Shown: piece by piece, positions 61,118 through 64,000 of the stretch
How positions within the stretch are numbered: position 1 is the first letter of the stretch
Layout: each line of letters starts with the position of its first letter
Source of the DNA: Absidia repens
Taxonomy: Eukaryota; Mucoromycota; Mucoromycetes; Mucorales; Cunninghamellaceae
Direction: 5' to 3'
Assembly (NCBI GenBank): GCA_002105175.1
Contig: MCGE01000047.1
Coordinates: 181,967 to 245,966 of the forward strand
Length of the DNA stretch: 64,000 nt
Position numbers and translations under genes: made by a program
The notes under the pieces: model-generated
What the model was told of the DNA's origin: nothing
The model's input: only the letters and a program-made list of their open reading frames with translations
Database searches by the model: none

Positions 61118-61581
61118 GATTGTATTGAAAAGAGATGCAAAAAAAGAAGAGAGGGAAAAAGAAAGGAAATGGGGAAGACGCAACATTCGGAGGTTGAATC
61201 TGAAGTCAGGATTTGTCAAGTGTCTATGGTTCAAATTGGGCAAGTATGGGGAAAGGGTCATTTTCTAATATGTTTATTTGGACTGTATATAAAAACAATA
61301 AATCTAAGAGTGATAAGACTAGGATAGGTAAATATGATAGTAATTGAAAGGAGTGATGGTTGAGTTGAGTATACAAATCGAAGAAAATGCAGTGGTAATA
61401 TGAAAAAGGGGGGATGTGTAAATACAAAAGAATGACAACTGGGTAAAACTATCCTAAGCTAAGAAGAATATGCTTTTTTTTTGCACGTGAAGAGTAGAGG
61501 CGGGAAGGGGAGAGTAAATAAAAATATAAAGTCCATGAAGAATCCCCGATGATGATGATGATGATTGAGAGGATATCATTT

Positions 61582-62314
61582 TCATTGGTCAAATCCAGCC
61601 TTGTTAGATTCTGCAGCTTCGGCCATAACCACAAATCGTTCCAGCACCTTTGCAAATCCTTCACGGCCCACCGCGGCATTTTGTTGGAATCGTTTCAAAG
61701 AAAAATCTTCCACTAAATTCCCCCATCGTGACATCATACTACCAGCAGAAATGGCTGCCTGTTGAGTAAATTGCGTTCTACCAGAAAGAGCATTAAAAAA
61801 TAATTTCGTTAATGACTCGCTCAGGAAAGGAAGCGTAGGCTTTTGTATTTTTTTTTTTTTTCAGGCCACTTACTTCTCCTTATCGTCAGGGTGTACTTGG
61901 TATACAATAGTTTCTTCAACTTTCAATAAATTCGCCATAGTCAAATTGATACTACGCATAGTCAAAGTCTTCGCCTTTGGATCAATGATAGAGATTTCAC
62001 GAACGTACTGAGTGGACCCCGATCCCAGAATCTATATACGATGCAACAAAATAAAAATGTCGTCAGTTACTTAGAGAAGCAAAAATGGTTATTGTTTTTA
62101 TGTATGTTACCTTTCGAATAAGAGATGGGACGTTTTGTTCAACGGTAATGAGTCGTTCAGTTGTTAAAATACCGGTTTGACGATCAACAGAACGGTTCAA
62201 GACATCGACATGTTGAACATGAGGACAGTTTTCGTTAGGGTATTTTTGCCATTGTGCTGTTGACACAAGATTCCATCCGTAGTTGAAGTCATGGACACTT
62301 TTAAAAAGCTTCAT
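61582..62314 (-). CDS. PRELI/MSF1-domain phospholipid transfer protein (Ups2/PRELID3-like)
   Basis: Mitochondrial intermembrane-space lipid carrier that works with Mdm35/TRIAP1; Ups1-type members move phosphatidic acid and Ups2-type members phosphatidylserine. Three exons (62314-62111, 62031-61874, 61777-61582) close to 185 aa, the usual family size. Signature: MKLFKSVHDFNYGWNLVSTA, AQWQKYPNENCPHVQHVDVL, LTTERLITVEQNVPSLIRK, YVREISIIDPKAKTLTMRS, NLTMANLLKVEETIVYQVHP and FTQQAAISAG. The second residue pair and the AQWQKYPNE block favour the PRELID3/Ups2-Ups3 branch over Ups1/PRELI, with moderate certainty. It is upstream of PEX16 on the same strand (about 465 bp gap). Confidence 0.92.
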
Positions 62315-63534
62315 ATTGATAATACTATAATAAGAAGGATTTTAAGACCGAATGAAAAAGAAGAAACAAAATAAAAATAAAAAAAAGACTTGCTAGAAAA
62401 TCTAGGACTACAAAAAAAAAAAAAGAAAACCAATTTAAATCCCGAAAATCCGGTCATCATTTCCAGGGGAGCGCTTTGGCCCATCCATCTTCCTGATATT
62501 AAGATTTGACGAATGAAAAAAACGAAAATACCCGGTGCCCGGTGTCACTTGAAACTTGTAAATAGTTAAAACGGTCCGTGTGAATGAAAAAAATACAAAA
62601 CAAAATTATATCATATACTATGAATAGAAAACGATTGAATGGTGGTGATGGTGTTAGTGCAAGTTCGCTGCATTAAACGAGTTGACACTAAGTAATTGTG
62701 TGAATTGTCGGTGACTTAAAAAAAATTCAAAATGAATCATCATCTTTGGTACCACTTCAGAAGATAATTCTCATTCAAGTCTGCAATTATAGAAATAAGA
62801 GTTTTGCCGACGAATAAAAATAAAGAAACGTTGTTCAATAATTTACTTTGCTCTAGTTGAACATCGATTGAGTCCTTTGTGTCCCGAAAGATTATTGCCA
62901 CTTTCAGACGTGTAAGACTCGCGACGCCCCCATGTTACATCCCCAAATTTATAGTTTGACAAATTTCAATTTTTTCAACTTCTAGAGAAAAACGAATTAT
63001 TATTACTCGGTGCCTAGGATTTGATGTTTGATGTGATAGGACCTGGCCCTTCCACCATTTTGCCGTTCGATGAACAGTCTCTTGGGATTTAGTAATTAGG
63101 CTCTACGTTCCATCGATTGTCTTTTTATGTATGCAGCATGAAATAAACAAACAATAGGAATCATTTTGGTCCTTTACATTGTAAGCAATGAAAGCAATAA
63201 GCTGAGTATAGTAGGTCTAGTTTAACAGAAGCTATAATATCATATAGAAGAGCTACTCTGATGGTATAACCTAGGATGATTCGTATGATTGGTAGACCAG
63301 CGTAGGGCTCCTTTCTTATTAATTGATTTAGGATCGACAACCCACAGCTGCAGGTCTAGAAGGGGGGTGCGGGATAAAGGAGCGTTGATTACAGTCGCGG
63401 TTATACTCACGACACAGTCTTGGTGTATTAATATAATGGATGGTATTCAGTGACTTATGACTGATACTACATTCACTAAACAGAAATAATAGCATCATTG
63501 GTTTTTATTAAATGAATCAGAGGATGCTAATAAA
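62315..63534. other. Intergenic stretch without a recognisable gene
   Basis: Promoter side of the PRELI-type gene, then about 1 kb of AT-rich sequence with only short frames. No RNA gene recognised. Confidence 0.4.
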
Positions 63535-64000
63535 AACAATATTTTAGTGGGGCATAAGTGATAAATACTAAACTAAAGGTGAGGGATTCATTTTAACAAG
63601 AGATCTGATGAAGGCAGCATGATTCAGACCGTTGGCAAATCTGAAGAGCAATCGACGCTAATCCAAAGCCACAGATGCGTAAATGAATGTAATGTACTAC
63701 AAGGAATGGAAAAAATCAAAAGGAGATATTCTATGGAAACATAAGAGCAGTCAACACGAAGCAAACGGGGTTGTTGCTGGTCAAAAAAGGAATCTAATCT
63801 ACTTCGTAAAAAGTGAGAGAGAGACGAATGGGACATATTTCATTGATATAATTAAAAATACATATATTTTATTCAGATATAGAGACAAGCTAACACTAAA
63901 CTAAGCTAATGAAGGTTCCAAAAAGCCAACTAATGGTGCCTTCAGATCCTAGATCCAAAATGACAGGGTTTCCCCATGCATCTTGTAAACCCTGTGCGGA
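63535..64000 (-). repeat. Dispersed repeat, copy F (truncated by window end)
   Basis: Minus-strand copy whose 3' portion lies inside the window: the terminal region with TTTAGTTTAGTATTTATCAC (about 63563-63582), the AATAAAATATATG block near 63868-63884, the TTAGCTTAGTTTAGTGTTAG block near 63891-63910, and the hairpin core GTTTACAAGATGCATGGGGA near 63971-63990. The head and pyrimidine tract lie beyond 64000. In this copy the segment between the hairpin arms is shorter. Confidence 0.75.

Overview
The window looks like nuclear DNA from an early-diverging filamentous fungus, most likely Mucoromycota/Mucorales (inference). The DNA is AT-rich. Almost every gene is cut by short introns of about 50-110 bp with GTAAGT-like donors. 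Gene ends carry AATAAA-type poly(A) signals, there are no operons or Shine-Dalgarno sites, and there is a secreted lipase of the Rhizomucor/Rhizopus class-3 type. I worked out gene models by hand from splice sites and family conservation. Where reading phases were summed across all exons, the models close exactly.

Layout. 1-1519 (-): M20D-type metallo-amidohydrolase, C-terminus off the window. 1767-3813 (-): MIZ/SP-RING SUMO ligase. 4998-7562 (+): nuclear-type protein with two copies of a fungal DUF8032-like domain. 8413-9036: dispersed repeat, copy A. 9749-11638 (-): MFSD5-like molybdate-anion transporter. 12520-13100: repeat copy C. 13496-14736 (-): GNAT acyltransferase. 15683-21060 (-): condensin subunit CND1/NCAPD2. 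21304-22912 (-): Rei1/ZNF622 60S factor, head-to-head with an unknown 238-aa gene at 23117-23968 (+). 24960-26665 (-): decayed WD40-type gene. 26941-27762 (+): ribosomal protein uL15. 29061-29720: repeat copy B. 31062-35472 (+): Sec24. 36160-37510 (+): Vip1-like RRM protein. 37975-38316 (+): Tim10. 39342-40253 (+): unknown. 40928-43208 (+): Mpp10. 43922-44971 (-): unknown acidic protein. 48437-50141 (+): class-3 lipase. 50577-55600: repeat-rich, gene-poor block holding copies D and E. 55627-57847 (-): SAM-dependent methyltransferase. 58172-59338 (-): Anp1/Mnn9-type mannosyltransferase. 59565-61117 (-): PEX16. 61582-62314 (-): PRELI/Ups-type lipid transfer protein. 63535-64000: repeat copy F, cut by the window edge.

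Most genes are conserved housekeeping functions: COPII transport, mitochondrial import and lipid transfer, peroxisome biogenesis, ribosome biogenesis at two stages (Mpp10 and Rei1), and chromosome condensation. They are not arranged as a pathway. The accessory signal is the dispersed repeat family, with six recognisable copies and at least three fragments. Each main copy is about 560-660 bp and has a CCCGCCCACGTG-like head, a pyrimidine tract, a conserved hairpin core and poly(A)-signal-like ends. I could not assign it to a known class. It is the best candidate here for something undescribed. Other notable points are a 17-nt microexon in PEX16, a start codon alone on its coding exon in uL15, and an internally duplicated domain at 4998-7562.
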